Below, one piece after another: positions 54,643 through 63,284 of a DNA stretch of 64,000 bases. The notes under the pieces are model-generated. The model was not told where the DNA came from. It made no database searches and saw nothing but the letters and a program-made list of their open reading frames with translations. Numbering within the stretch: position 1 is the first letter of the stretch; the number at the start of each line of letters is the position of its first letter. The position numbers and the translations under genes are program-made. Source of the stretch: Flavobacterium sp. UBA7680 (GTDB taxonomy: Bacteria > Bacteroidota > Bacteroidia > Flavobacteriales > Flavobacteriaceae); contig NZ_DLHA01000032.1 of the NCBI RefSeq assembly GCF_002482975.1, forward strand, positions 266,304 to 330,303, written 5' to 3'.

Positions 54643-56223
54643 CTAATTCCCATTAAAAACCAAATACAAAACCAAAATCACCAACCCCAACAACCCAAAC
54701 AAAAACTTCACCTTCTTACTAGTTTTAGGAATATCAGTTTCATCTGAAACATTAATCACAGGATTTTTATCGGTTAACGAAATTAGTATTGCAGCAATTA
54801 AAAGCACAGCAAAAATGTAAAACGAAATCAATAAAAAGTGAGGCCAAGCTGGATATTTATCGGCAGGAAAAATCCATAAATATAAAACCCCAACAAACAA
54901 ACTAAAAGCAGAACCCCAAGAAAGTGTTGCATTTACAGCTTTTTTAGTAGTTCGTTTCCAGAAAACACTCAAAAGGAAAACAACAGATAACGAAGGCGCC
55001 AGGAAACCCAAAACCGCCTGAAATATGTTGAATAAATTCTGTCCTTTGATATTGTCAATCGCAACGGCAATCAGAATCGCAAAAACACATCCTGCAGCAA
55101 TGGTTAATCGGCCAATTTTAATTTGATCCTGAATCGTCGCCATCGGGTTAATTTTCTTGACGTAAATATCATTCGTAAAAACGGTGCTTAAAGCGTTTAG
55201 AGAAGAACCAATTGTTCCCACCAAAACCGCAATCATCACACAGATTACCAAACCGTTCATTCCGCTTGGGAAAAGATTCGTAACCATGGTCATATAAGCC
55301 AAATCAGAATTGCTTCCTAATTCGGGATATAACGCATAACACAAAATTCCAGGAAGAATAAACAACGGCAAAGCCATAACTTTTAACCATCCGATAAAAT
55401 TTACGCCCAATTGTCCTTGCTCTAGGTTTTTCGCTCCTAAAACACTCTGAACCATCGATTGATCGGTACAGAAAAAAGCAACTGCAGCTACAGGATAACC
55501 TAACAAAATAGCAGGCCACGGATAATGTGCATCGTTTGCAGGCTGTACTAAATTCCAAAAGTTTGAAGGTGTTTTCGCAATTAAAACATCGATTCCGCCT
55601 AACTTTTGTAAACCTAAAAAGGAAAGCGTCAATGAAACCACAATCAGCAGAATCATCTGAAAAACATTCACTTTTGCAATTGCTTTTAATCCTCCCGCAA
55701 ATGTGAAAATTCCGGAGAAAATCACTAAAACCGTAACACTCTGCCACATCGGAATTCCCAGAATCTGGCGTACTAAAACGCCTCCGCTGAATAATCCTAA
55801 AGACAACCAGCTTACTAATATTTTTACCAAAGCGTACCAAGCCAAAATATTCTGCGTACTGTCGCCGTAACGTTTTCCCATATATTCGGGCATCGTGCTT
55901 ACTTTGCTGGCAATATATCTTGGTGCAAAAACCATTGCTAAAAGCAGTAAAAACACAAAAGCGTACCATTCGAAATTTCCGGCTACAATTCCCGTAGCGT
56001 AACCTATACTCGCGAAAGCCAGTAATGACGAAGGCCCAACATTGGTTCCCCACATATTAAACCCAATGCTATACCAGTTTAAGGAGTTTCCGGCCAGAAA
56101 AAGTGTTTCGTTTTTCTTTCTCTGTTTCATACTTACCACATATCCAATGACCAATAAAGCCACCAAATAGCCTGCAACAATTACAAAATCGAGCGTGGTT
56201 AATTTGTCGTAGATACTGTTCAT
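54643..56223 (-). CDS. Sodium:solute symporter (SSS family), sugar-type
   Basis: Inner-membrane Na+-coupled transporter of 526 residues with about 14 hydrophobic segments. Family marks are FLAGNSLNWYSIGFNMWGTNVGPSSLLAFASIGYATGI near the N-terminus, FAGGLKAIAKVNVFQMI and GTIGSSLNALSTVFTNDIY. It resembles the SGLT branch used for sugars or sugar acids. Its ATG overlaps the TGA of the oxidoreductase gene by 4 bases, so both are translated together. Placed after GH141 and the oxidoreductase, it probably imports a monosaccharide freed by GH141, such as fucose or rhamnose. The substrate is inferred. Confidence 0.9.
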   Translation of the reverse strand: MNSIYDKLTTLDFVIVAGYLVALLVIGYVVSMKQRKKNETLFLAGNSLNWYSIGFNMWGTNVGPSSLLAFASIGYATGIVAGNFEWYAFVFLLLLAMVFAPRYIASKVSTMPEYMGKRYGDSTQNILAWYALVKILVSWLSLGLFSGGVLVRQILGIPMWQSVTVLVIFSGIFTFAGGLKAIAKVNVFQMILLIVVSLTLSFLGLQKLGGIDVLIAKTPSNFWNLVQPANDAHYPWPAILLGYPVAAVAFFCTDQSMVQSVLGAKNLEQGQLGVNFIGWLKVMALPLFILPGILCYALYPELGSNSDLAYMTMVTNLFPSGMNGLVICVMIAVLVGTIGSSLNALSTVFTNDIYVKKINPMATIQDQIKIGRLTIAAGCVFAILIAVAIDNIKGQNLFNIFQAVLGFLAPSLSVVFLLSVFWKRTTKKAVNATLSWGSAFSLFVGVLYLWIFPADKYPAWPHFLLISFYIFAVLLIAAILISLTDKNPVINVSDETDIPKTSKKVKFLFGLLGLVILVLYLVFNGN

Positions 56224-57284
56224 AGTCCGTATTCGTTAAGAATATCGGCAATTTTAACCGGCATTCCAGTTTGCAAAGATTTATCCATTGCTTGTAATAA
56301 AGCCACGGTTCCAATCCCTTCTTCCATGTTTGGATACGCTTCAAAACCTTGCTCGATACTATCTGTAAAATATTCTAAATAATTCTGATATTCCCCGCCG
56401 TGGTGACTTTGTCCTTCAAAACGGAAATAATATTTTATCGTACTGTCGCCCCAAGTAATTACTTTTTCTTCGCCAGTTTTGTCTGTAACGGCATAACGCA
56501 ATTCGTGATAATCGGCCTGGCTTGCTCCTTCTGTCGCTCTTAAAATTGTGCTCATTCCGCTGTCACGTTGTGCGGGCTGAGTCGGAGAAGTGTATACACC
56601 GCTTACACGTGCAATTCTTCCATCAGTTGCTTTAAAGATAAAATGCATCGTATCTTCATTCTTCAATCCCGCATTTTGTCCGTTACTACTGATCATTCCG
56701 TAACCCATTACTTCCTGAATATTTGGCAAATACCATCTAATAAAATCTACAGGATGACTCAAACCTCCGTACAGCCATTTAAACGATTGCAATAACGACC
56801 ATTCTTTCTTTAAAAACCATCTGTGATCCGCATGATATTGCGCCTCAATGGTAATTAAATCTCCAATTAAACCCGCTTCATAATCGGCTCTTTGTCTTTT
56901 GGCTGGTTCGAAGAAACGGGAACTTTGCCCGATAAAAACTTTCTTTCCTGTTGATTTGCTTAATTCTAACAACTCCTTAGCATCAGAAAGATCATCAATA
57001 AATGGTTTTGTACAAACGACATGTTTTCCACTCAACAAAGCTTGTTTTACATGTTGCGCATGCATATGATCTGGCGTATAAATCGCGATAATATCAATTG
57101 ATGAATCGTTTAATAAATCGTCGTAATTGGTTGTATACGAATGAAAATCGAACTCTTTTGCTCGCTGTTTACACAATTCTTCGTTTCGGTCGCATATCTT
57201 AACGAGTTCTAGTTTTGAACTTTCTATAGCTGCCGACATTGTGCTTCGTCCTTCTCCAAGTCCTAGAATGGCTATTTTTAACAT
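56220..57284 (-). CDS. Gfo/Idh/MocA-family oxidoreductase
   Basis: NAD(P)-dependent sugar or cyclitol dehydrogenase of 354 residues, cytoplasmic. The Rossmann domain starts IAILGLGEGRS (glycine loop 8-12), with IYTPDHMHAQHVKQALLSGKHVVCTKPF, the family's EKP-type segment, here TKP (92-94). The C-terminal domain carries GGLSHPVDFIRWYL, where the histidine is typical of the active site, and HHGGEYQNYLEYFTD. Lack of a signal peptide places it in the cytoplasm. It sits between GH141 and the symporter, with a 4-bp overlap to the symporter, and so forms an uptake-and-oxidation unit. Which sugar it oxidises cannot be read from sequence. Confidence 0.9.
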   Translation of the reverse strand: MLKIAILGLGEGRSTMSAAIESSKLELVKICDRNEELCKQRAKEFDFHSYTTNYDDLLNDSSIDIIAIYTPDHMHAQHVKQALLSGKHVVCTKPFIDDLSDAKELLELSKSTGKKVFIGQSSRFFEPAKRQRADYEAGLIGDLITIEAQYHADHRWFLKKEWSLLQSFKWLYGGLSHPVDFIRWYLPNIQEVMGYGMISSNGQNAGLKNEDTMHFIFKATDGRIARVSGVYTSPTQPAQRDSGMSTILRATEGASQADYHELRYAVTDKTGEEKVITWGDSTIKYYFRFEGQSHHGGEYQNYLEYFTDSIEQGFEAYPNMEEGIGTVALLQAMDKSLQTGMPVKIADILNEYGL

Positions 57285-57329
57285 GAGGTGTGGTTATTTT
57301 AGATTGTTGATTTTAGATTGTTGATTTTT

Positions 57330-57450
57330 TTTTTGCCACAGATTAAAAGGATTTTCACAGATTAGAAAAATCATTTTAATCATTTTAATCTGTGGCAAAA
57401 TATTTCTCAACCTAAACCCGACAGGTTTTAAAAACCTGTCGGGTTTATTG
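57330..57450. repeat. cacagatt inverted repeat and acccgacaggttt hairpin
   Basis: The arms tttgccacagattaaaagga (57333-57352) and attttaatctgtggcaaaat (57382-57401) form a pair with a second internal cacagatta copy. They are followed by acccgacaggttttaaaaacctgtcgggt (57416-57444), a perfect stem of 13 bp. The elements fill the gap between GH141 and the oxidoreductase. Confidence 0.75.
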
Positions 57451-57456
57451 TAACGT

Positions 57457-59970
57457 TTATTTTTTTTCTTCTACTTCTACTTTGTTTAAGAAAATCCAAG
57501 TTTCGTCTGGTTTTGTGCCTTCAATTCCGCTTTGGTACTTTTTCATTAAAGCATTCCAATCGTCTACACGCGGATTATTTTCAGTTGTTTTTGGATTTAG
57601 TTTATCCAAATTTTCACCTTTCGGAATACTGATTACCAAGATCAATTGTCTATCCTTTTTGAAAACTTGCAATTGCTGAAAATCGGCATTACAGAAACCT
57701 TTTGCAACTTCTGGCCATTTTTCGAATTGTGTTTTATGATATTCTACATATTCTTTTTGCCCTTTTTCATCGGCAGGAAGATTGGCTGTTAAAACAACAT
57801 TTTCCCAATCAGATGCTGGTTTTGAATCTTTACATCTTTCGAAATTTTGGAAATCGTAAACCAAATCTTCATAGATTTTAATTTCTAAAGAAGGAAAAGC
57901 GCCCGCCAGTTTTCGTTTCGTTCTTTCCGGCTGATTCATTTTTCCGTAAATCACTAAATGATTCTTCCATTGGTACAATTCCTGACCTACAATTCTAAAT
58001 CCTGTTAAAGTCGATTTGATTTTTTCAATGTCAAAATCAGAACCTATCAATTCGATTGCATACGGTTTTGGCATTTCCTGCAATCCCCATTTTTCATCGA
58101 TTACGACTTCTTTTTCTAAATCTTTGTAAGGTGCTCTAATTCCGGCTGCATCTTTAATTTTAGAACTTACATACGGATCGTTATGCTCCCAAATATTTCC
58201 TTTTGGACCGTTATGGTTTTTAAGGATTTTCTTTTCGGCAATCCAGTTGTTTTTAATCGTAAAACCTTCGCTTCCTTCATCGGTATACAAATACAGCCAT
58301 AAAAACGGATCGTGCGCATACGGACTGTTGTAAACCTTATCTATATAGTTTTCTTCGATTCGGCTGTTTGGCTGAGCCGAAAGCGTATAAATTCCGGCAA
58401 CATCATGTAAATGTTTGGCATAATGGTGAATCTTATTCGCCAGAATTTTATTGTTCTGCATCACGTTTGGCGTATGCGTCCAACCCCAGCCCATTGCCAT
58501 TCCGGAATAGGATACATCTGAAATTTCGTTGTGTTCAATCGTAATATTTCGAACAAAACCAGCGCTGATTCCTAAAGTTCCCCAATCTTCATGGGTTACA
58601 TTCGTAATTAAATTATCCGAAATCACTTCATCCGAACACATTTCTCTTTCATCTTTTATAATCAAAGGCAAATGCGCTTCAAAAGCTTCTTCAGAAAAAA
58701 TCCCAACATTGATGGCACTTCCGCCAATATCTTTAAATAAATTTCCTTTTACAGTATTGTGATTTGTTCCTTTATTTAAATCTAAACCAGTCGAAGACAG
58801 ATGTTCAAAACGGCAAGATTCAAACTGAATATTATTCGCATAATTTACTTCAACCGCAGAGCGAGGTCTTCCCACCCAAGCCTGATTTTCTAAATTCGTC
58901 TGATTTGGCGTTCCTGGAACTTTCAATTTATAAGCGTCTAACAAATACAAACCTGACTGCAACGGCACATGGCCTTGCTGTGAAGGACGAAGCCAATTGC
59001 TGTACTGAAATGAAATTCCTTTAAATTGAAAATGGCTCACAGGCGAATCGATCGTTCCTTTTACTTCAACCAAATTTTCTAAAACAGGCGCAGTTACAAT
59101 TGCCGAATTAATTTCTTCTCCAGCTCGTGGAATATAATAGATTTTTGCATTTTTCTTATCCAAATACCATTCTCCAGGCTCGTTTAAAAGCGAAAAAACA
59201 TTGTTTAAGAAATAAGCTGAATTTCCGTTGTTTTTAGAAATCCAAGGTGCAGGCCACGGATGTTCGCTTTGAATACGGCTTTCTGGTTCTTCAAATGAAA
59301 GTTTAGCACTGTCTTTTTGCACTTCAATATTTTTAATTCGAAGATTCGCAATCGACCACCATTGTACGATAAACATTTCCATTCCCGGCTCAAACTTAAC
59401 CGACTTATCTTTAAACGGAATCCAGCAGGTTTGCGATTCATGATCCCAAGACAAAATTCTGTCCATTGCATTTCCTGTGGTATTTTTGGCTCTAACGGCT
59501 TTTTTTCCGTTTACCCATAATTGTCTGTAATTGATGATTGAACCTGCTTTTTGAGGCGCATCGGCAACCCAAAATGTTCCTTTTTTACCATTTAAAATGC
59601 CGACTTTTTTCCAGTTTTTTATTTCAATTCCGCCGCTTATAATTGGTTTTGCATTTACATCGGCTTCAATTGTTGTTGGGCTTTCTGCAGTTCCAGAATC
59701 TTCTGGACGTACAAATAAAGGTTCCTTTAAATAATATGTTCCGTTCATTACAATGATTCGGATTCCGTCTTTTATTGATGGATCTTTTAAACGACGAAGT
59801 TCTCTGGCTTTTCGCATTGCCATTTGAACCGTTGCCAGCGGATTTGATTTTGTTCCGAGGTTCGAATCTTTTCCTGATGGTGAAACCCAAATTTCAGCTG
59901 CATTTGCCGAAAACAGAGTGAATACCATTAAAAAAATGACTAGTAATTTGTTGAAAGGAATTAAACGCAT
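57457..59970 (-). CDS. GH141-type beta-helix glycosidase fused to mutarotase-like C-terminal domains
   Basis: Secreted 837-residue protein with a signal peptide (1-24, SANAA). Residues about 25-620 form a right-handed beta-helix with GH141 features: IWVSPSGKDSNLGTKSNPLATVQMAMRKAREL, RPRSAVEVNYANNIQFESCRFEHLSSTGLDL and SYSGMAMGWGWTHTPN. The family includes the RG-II fucosidase BT1002. After a linker, about 640-720 is a ferredoxin-like unit and about 730-835 resembles L-rhamnose mutarotase (RhaM), with EYVEYHKTQFEKWPEV containing the key histidine, and WNALMKKYQ. The fusion would release a deoxysugar and speed its anomeric exchange. It heads the operon with the oxidoreductase and symporter, and the CCTG-N6-CCTG promoter lies upstream. 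Confidence 0.83.
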   Translation of the reverse strand: MRLIPFNKLLVIFLMVFTLFSANAAEIWVSPSGKDSNLGTKSNPLATVQMAMRKARELRRLKDPSIKDGIRIIVMNGTYYLKEPLFVRPEDSGTAESPTTIEADVNAKPIISGGIEIKNWKKVGILNGKKGTFWVADAPQKAGSIINYRQLWVNGKKAVRAKNTTGNAMDRILSWDHESQTCWIPFKDKSVKFEPGMEMFIVQWWSIANLRIKNIEVQKDSAKLSFEEPESRIQSEHPWPAPWISKNNGNSAYFLNNVFSLLNEPGEWYLDKKNAKIYYIPRAGEEINSAIVTAPVLENLVEVKGTIDSPVSHFQFKGISFQYSNWLRPSQQGHVPLQSGLYLLDAYKLKVPGTPNQTNLENQAWVGRPRSAVEVNYANNIQFESCRFEHLSSTGLDLNKGTNHNTVKGNLFKDIGGSAINVGIFSEEAFEAHLPLIIKDEREMCSDEVISDNLITNVTHEDWGTLGISAGFVRNITIEHNEISDVSYSGMAMGWGWTHTPNVMQNNKILANKIHHYAKHLHDVAGIYTLSAQPNSRIEENYIDKVYNSPYAHDPFLWLYLYTDEGSEGFTIKNNWIAEKKILKNHNGPKGNIWEHNDPYVSSKIKDAAGIRAPYKDLEKEVVIDEKWGLQEMPKPYAIELIGSDFDIEKIKSTLTGFRIVGQELYQWKNHLVIYGKMNQPERTKRKLAGAFPSLEIKIYEDLVYDFQNFERCKDSKPASDWENVVLTANLPADEKGQKEYVEYHKTQFEKWPEVAKGFCNADFQQLQVFKKDRQLILVISIPKGENLDKLNPKTTENNPRVDDWNALMKKYQSGIEGTKPDETWIFLNKVEVEEKK

Positions 59971-60071
59971 TATTTTCTTTTTTTCATCATTAAACTTATC
60001 AGAAACTAAATTTAAAATACTAAATATTTTACATTCTGATTATTTTTAACAATTAAATTAAATATACGGCA

Positions 60072-60115
60072 CAATTTAATCGAACGTAAACAACTATGCA
60101 TCCTGTACCCTCCTG
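60072..60115 (-). promoter_or_regulatory. GH141 operon promoter with CCTG-N6-CCTG direct repeat
   Basis: On the plus strand the repeat is CCTG (60102-60105), taccct, CCTG (60112-60115). The TA of a degenerate -7 box (minus strand TAAATTG, 60078 to 60072) lies 23 bases away, the same interval as at susC and GH78. The box is shorter than TAnnTTTG. The leader to the GH141 ATG would be about 95 nt. Confidence 0.55.
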
Positions 60116-60235
60116 TAATCTTGATGAACATTAAGTTTTATAGAGTAAATATGGAAAATTGACTTTTAAATATTCTTTCGTTTCGCATTCGAAAAAAGTT
60201 AAATTCTCAAAAAATCTGTGATAAACTTATCAAAA

Positions 60236-60268
60236 TTGTCGTTTCATAATATTTTTTTAATAGATTTG
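60236..60268 (+). promoter_or_regulatory. Promoter of the GH28-PL10 operon
   Basis: A -33 TTG (60236-60238... read as aattg) and an exact -7 box TAGATTTG (60261-60268) are 22 bases apart, inside the range seen for Bacteroidota promoters. Both elements are present, unlike at the CCTG promoters, which suggests a promoter that works without an activator and is shut by a repressor. The leader to the ATG at 60395 is about 120 nt. Confidence 0.65.
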
Positions 60269-60282
60269 TGTAATCGATTACA
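60269..60282. promoter_or_regulatory. LacI-type operator palindrome
   Basis: TGTAATCGATTACA is a perfect 14-bp palindrome with the central CG typical of LacI/GalR operators. It abuts the -7 box at its 3' end and so covers the expected transcription start. A repressor bound here would block the GH28-PL10 operon. The regulator gene is not in the window. Confidence 0.7.
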
Positions 60283-60394
60283 TTGTTAAATTAAAATTAA
60301 AAAACAGTATTTTTATTCATTGAATAAAAACATTACACATAAAAGACTGACTTAACATTCCGAAGAAGAAAATAATAACCACAATATAATAAGA

Positions 60395-62074
60395 ATGAAA
60401 ACTAACCGAATTAACCTTGCTTGCACCGTTATAATCATTTTGGTAACGAGTCTATCTAATAAAGGTTTTGCTCAAAAACTAAATGTTTACAAAAACATTG
60501 AATTTAAAATGGTAAAAATTAATGAACCTAAAATTCCTAAAAGAAGCGTAAACATAAAAGATTTTGGTGCCGTTAATGGCGGTTATGTTTTAAATACTAA
60601 GGCTTTCGCCGATGCTATTGAGGCTGTTTCTAAAAAAGGCGGAGGAAAAGTTATAATTCCTCCAGGAATCTGGCTTACAGGGCCAATTATCCTAAAAAGC
60701 AATATTGAGTTACATGCACAAAAAGGCGCTTTAATTAAATTTTCTACAGATAAAAGTTTATATCCCATTATTGAAACCAGTTTTGAAGGTTTGAATACTT
60801 GGCGTTGTATCTCACCTATTTATGGTAAAAACTTAGAGAACGTAGCATTTACCGGAAATGGTGTTTGGGATGGTTCGGGTGAAGCTTGGCGACAAGTTAA
60901 AAAGAGTAAATTGACTGATGAACAATGGAAGAAATTTGTCGTTTCTGGCGGAGTTTTAAATGAAAAGAAAGACAGCTGGTATCCGTCTGAACAATATTTA
61001 AAAGGTGCAAAAGGTGCTGACCAAAATGTTCGTCCTGACTTAAAAACTAAAGAAGATTTTGAAACTATTCATGATTTTCTACGCCCAGTTTTAGTGAGCA
61101 TTCAAAATAGTAAAAGAGTTTTATTTGACGGGCCTGTTTTTCAAAATTCTCCTGCATGGAATATTCATCCATTAATGGTTGATGAGTTAATTGTACGTAA
61201 TGTAACGGTTCGTAATCCTTGGTATTCTCAAAATGGCGACGGACTTGATGTTGAATCCTGCAAAAATGTTTTGATTGAAAATTCAAGTTTTGATGTTGGA
61301 GATGACGCTATTTGCATTAAATCCGGTAAAGATAAAGACGGACGTGAAAGAGGTATTCCGTGCGAAAATATTATCGTAAGAAACAACATTGTATATCACG
61401 GACACGGCGGTGTAACGGTTGGAAGTGAAATGTCTGGCGGTGTAAAAAATCTGCATGTTTCCAACTGTACTTTTATGGGAACTGATGTTGGACTTCGTTT
61501 TAAAAGTACTCGCGGACGCGGCGGAATTGTAGAAAACATTTATATCTCAGATATTTTTATGACTGATATCCCATCTCAGGCAATTTCTTTTGATTTGTAT
61601 TATGGAGGAAAATCAATCGCCGAAACTTTAGCCGAAGGCGGAAATACAGTGAGTACAAAAGCGGTTCCAGTAAACGAAGAAACACCTCAGTTTAAAAATA
61701 TTTCCATCAAAAACATTACGATTAAAGGCGCACAGCAAGCGGTATTTTTACAAGGTCTTCCCGAAATGAATTTAGAAAATATCGAAATCTCAAACTTAAC
61801 GGTTACGGCAGAAAAAGGTTTTTCGATTATTGATGCAAAAGGAATCAAAATCAGCAATGCGAAACTCGATATTGAAAACAGTACAGTATTCGAAATTTAC
61901 AACGCAAAAAGTATGTCTTTAAAAGATGTTGAGTTCAATTCTACTTCTCCAAAAGCTGTAAATATCAATGGTGAAGGAAACAGTAATATCGAATTGATTT
62001 CTTCTAAAAATTTAGATTTTTCTAAAACAACTACACTTGGAAATGATGTTCCAAAAGGAGCTGTAAAATTTTAA
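60395..62074 (+). CDS. GH28 polygalacturonase / rhamnogalacturonan hydrolase
   Basis: Secreted 559-residue beta-helix hydrolase on polygalacturonate or related backbone. The signal peptide (1-26) ends GFAQ. The GH28 catalytic motifs are all present: NGDG in place of the usual NTDG (D282), GDDAICIKSG (D303, D304), YHGHGG (H337) and RFK (R368-K370). An insertion at about 165-225, absent from typical endo-enzymes, recalls exo-acting bacterial members. It is the first gene of a plus-strand operon, 14 bp before PL10, under the repressible promoter at 60236-60282. The sequence differs clearly from the GH28 at 10577, so the two likely cut different linkages. Confidence 0.92.
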   Translation: MKTNRINLACTVIIILVTSLSNKGFAQKLNVYKNIEFKMVKINEPKIPKRSVNIKDFGAVNGGYVLNTKAFADAIEAVSKKGGGKVIIPPGIWLTGPIILKSNIELHAQKGALIKFSTDKSLYPIIETSFEGLNTWRCISPIYGKNLENVAFTGNGVWDGSGEAWRQVKKSKLTDEQWKKFVVSGGVLNEKKDSWYPSEQYLKGAKGADQNVRPDLKTKEDFETIHDFLRPVLVSIQNSKRVLFDGPVFQNSPAWNIHPLMVDELIVRNVTVRNPWYSQNGDGLDVESCKNVLIENSSFDVGDDAICIKSGKDKDGRERGIPCENIIVRNNIVYHGHGGVTVGSEMSGGVKNLHVSNCTFMGTDVGLRFKSTRGRGGIVENIYISDIFMTDIPSQAISFDLYYGGKSIAETLAEGGNTVSTKAVPVNEETPQFKNISIKNITIKGAQQAVFLQGLPEMNLENIEISNLTVTAEKGFSIIDAKGIKISNAKLDIENSTVFEIYNAKSMSLKDVEFNSTSPKAVNINGEGNSNIELISSKNLDFSKTTTLGNDVPKGAVKF

Positions 62075-62088
62075 TCCTAATTTCAAAA

Positions 62089-63279
62089 ATGAATTTTATC
62101 AATAGTTCAAAAGCAGTTGTTTTAAGTCTTTGTGCTTTTTCGTTTCTACATTCGAATGCACAAACTAACAATGATGAAAAATCAGAAATCTGCACAAAAC
62201 CTTTTACAGATGGAACCAATCATTGGTATCACATTAAAGATGCGACCAATATTGTAAATCCGGTTCCGAATCAGCCACAATATGCTGAAACGGATTACGG
62301 TAAAATTGCTGATAATATTTTGCTTTTTCAACGTAATAATGGCGGATGGCCAAAGAATTACGATATGAAAGCGATTCTGACTCCAAAGCAAATCGATACG
62401 GTTATTAAAACCAAACCCATTCTGCATACTACTTTTGACAACGAAACGACTTATACACACGTCAATTATCTGGCTCAGGTTTATACTTTGACTAAAGAGG
62501 AAAAATATAAAGACGGTGCGTTAAAAGGAATTGATTTTATTTTGGAAGCGCAATACAATAACGGAGGCTGGCCTCAATATTTTCCTTTAGAAAAAGGTTA
62601 CAGCCGACATATTACATTTAATGACGGCGCATATATGGGTATTATAAATTTGTTGAAAAAGATCGTAAACAACGATCCTGATTTTGCATTTATCGATGCT
62701 AAAACCAGAAAAAAAGTAACGGCATCATACGAGAAAGGAATTGATTGTATTTTAAAAATGCAAATTAAAGACGAAGGAAAACTTACGGCCTGGTGCCAAC
62801 AGCATGATGAAATTACGCTTTTGCCTGCATGGGCGCGAAAGTTTGAACCTCCAAGTATTTGTAATGCAGAAAGTGTTGATGTAGTCCTGTTTTTAATGGC
62901 AATCGATAATCCGAATGAAAAGATAATCAATTCGGTGCAAAGTGCTGTAAAATGGTTTCAGGATTCTAAAATATACAATACCAGAGTTGAAAGTTTTAAA
63001 GCTCCGGAAATGGAATCTAAATACAAGAAAATTACCAATGATGTGCGCATCGTAACCGATTCTACAGCTCCGCCAATCTGGACTAGATATTACGAATTAG
63101 GAACTCATAAACCTTTATTCTGCGATAGAGACAGTCAGTTTTTGTATTCTTTGGCAGAAGTAAGCCGTGAACGCAGAAGCGGTTATGCGTGGTATACAGA
63201 TAAACCAGAAAAAGTTTTGAAGAAATATCCAGCCTGGCAGAAGAAATGGGATTCTGGGAATGATGTTTTGAAGCAGTAA
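62089..63279 (+). CDS. pelA: PL10 pectate lyase
   Basis: Secreted pectate lyase of 396 residues with an (alpha/alpha) toroid fold, unrelated to PL1. The signal peptide is 1-24 (HSNAQ). PL10 signatures are visible in order: NILLFQRNNGGWPKNYD (78-92), TTFDNETTYTHVNYLA (114-129, with the aspartate of the active site), QYNNGGWPQYFP (155-166), ITFNDGAY and GKLTAWCQQHDEITLLPAWARKFEP, where the arginine can act as the lyase base. The length is usual for a single-domain PL10. It lies 14 bp after GH28 on the same transcript. Together they form a compact homogalacturonan-degrading pair. Confidence 0.93.
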   Translation: MNFINSSKAVVLSLCAFSFLHSNAQTNNDEKSEICTKPFTDGTNHWYHIKDATNIVNPVPNQPQYAETDYGKIADNILLFQRNNGGWPKNYDMKAILTPKQIDTVIKTKPILHTTFDNETTYTHVNYLAQVYTLTKEEKYKDGALKGIDFILEAQYNNGGWPQYFPLEKGYSRHITFNDGAYMGIINLLKKIVNNDPDFAFIDAKTRKKVTASYEKGIDCILKMQIKDEGKLTAWCQQHDEITLLPAWARKFEPPSICNAESVDVVLFLMAIDNPNEKIINSVQSAVKWFQDSKIYNTRVESFKAPEMESKYKKITNDVRIVTDSTAPPIWTRYYELGTHKPLFCDRDSQFLYSLAEVSRERRSGYAWYTDKPEKVLKKYPAWQKKWDSGNDVLKQ

Positions 63280-63284
63280 AAACA

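Noticed and set aside
55304..56053. 249-codon open frame on the minus strand, out of phase within the symporter gene
   Set aside because: The product is rich in Cys, Arg and Phe, as expected of a shadow frame of a membrane protein gene. The symporter frame has full family motifs.
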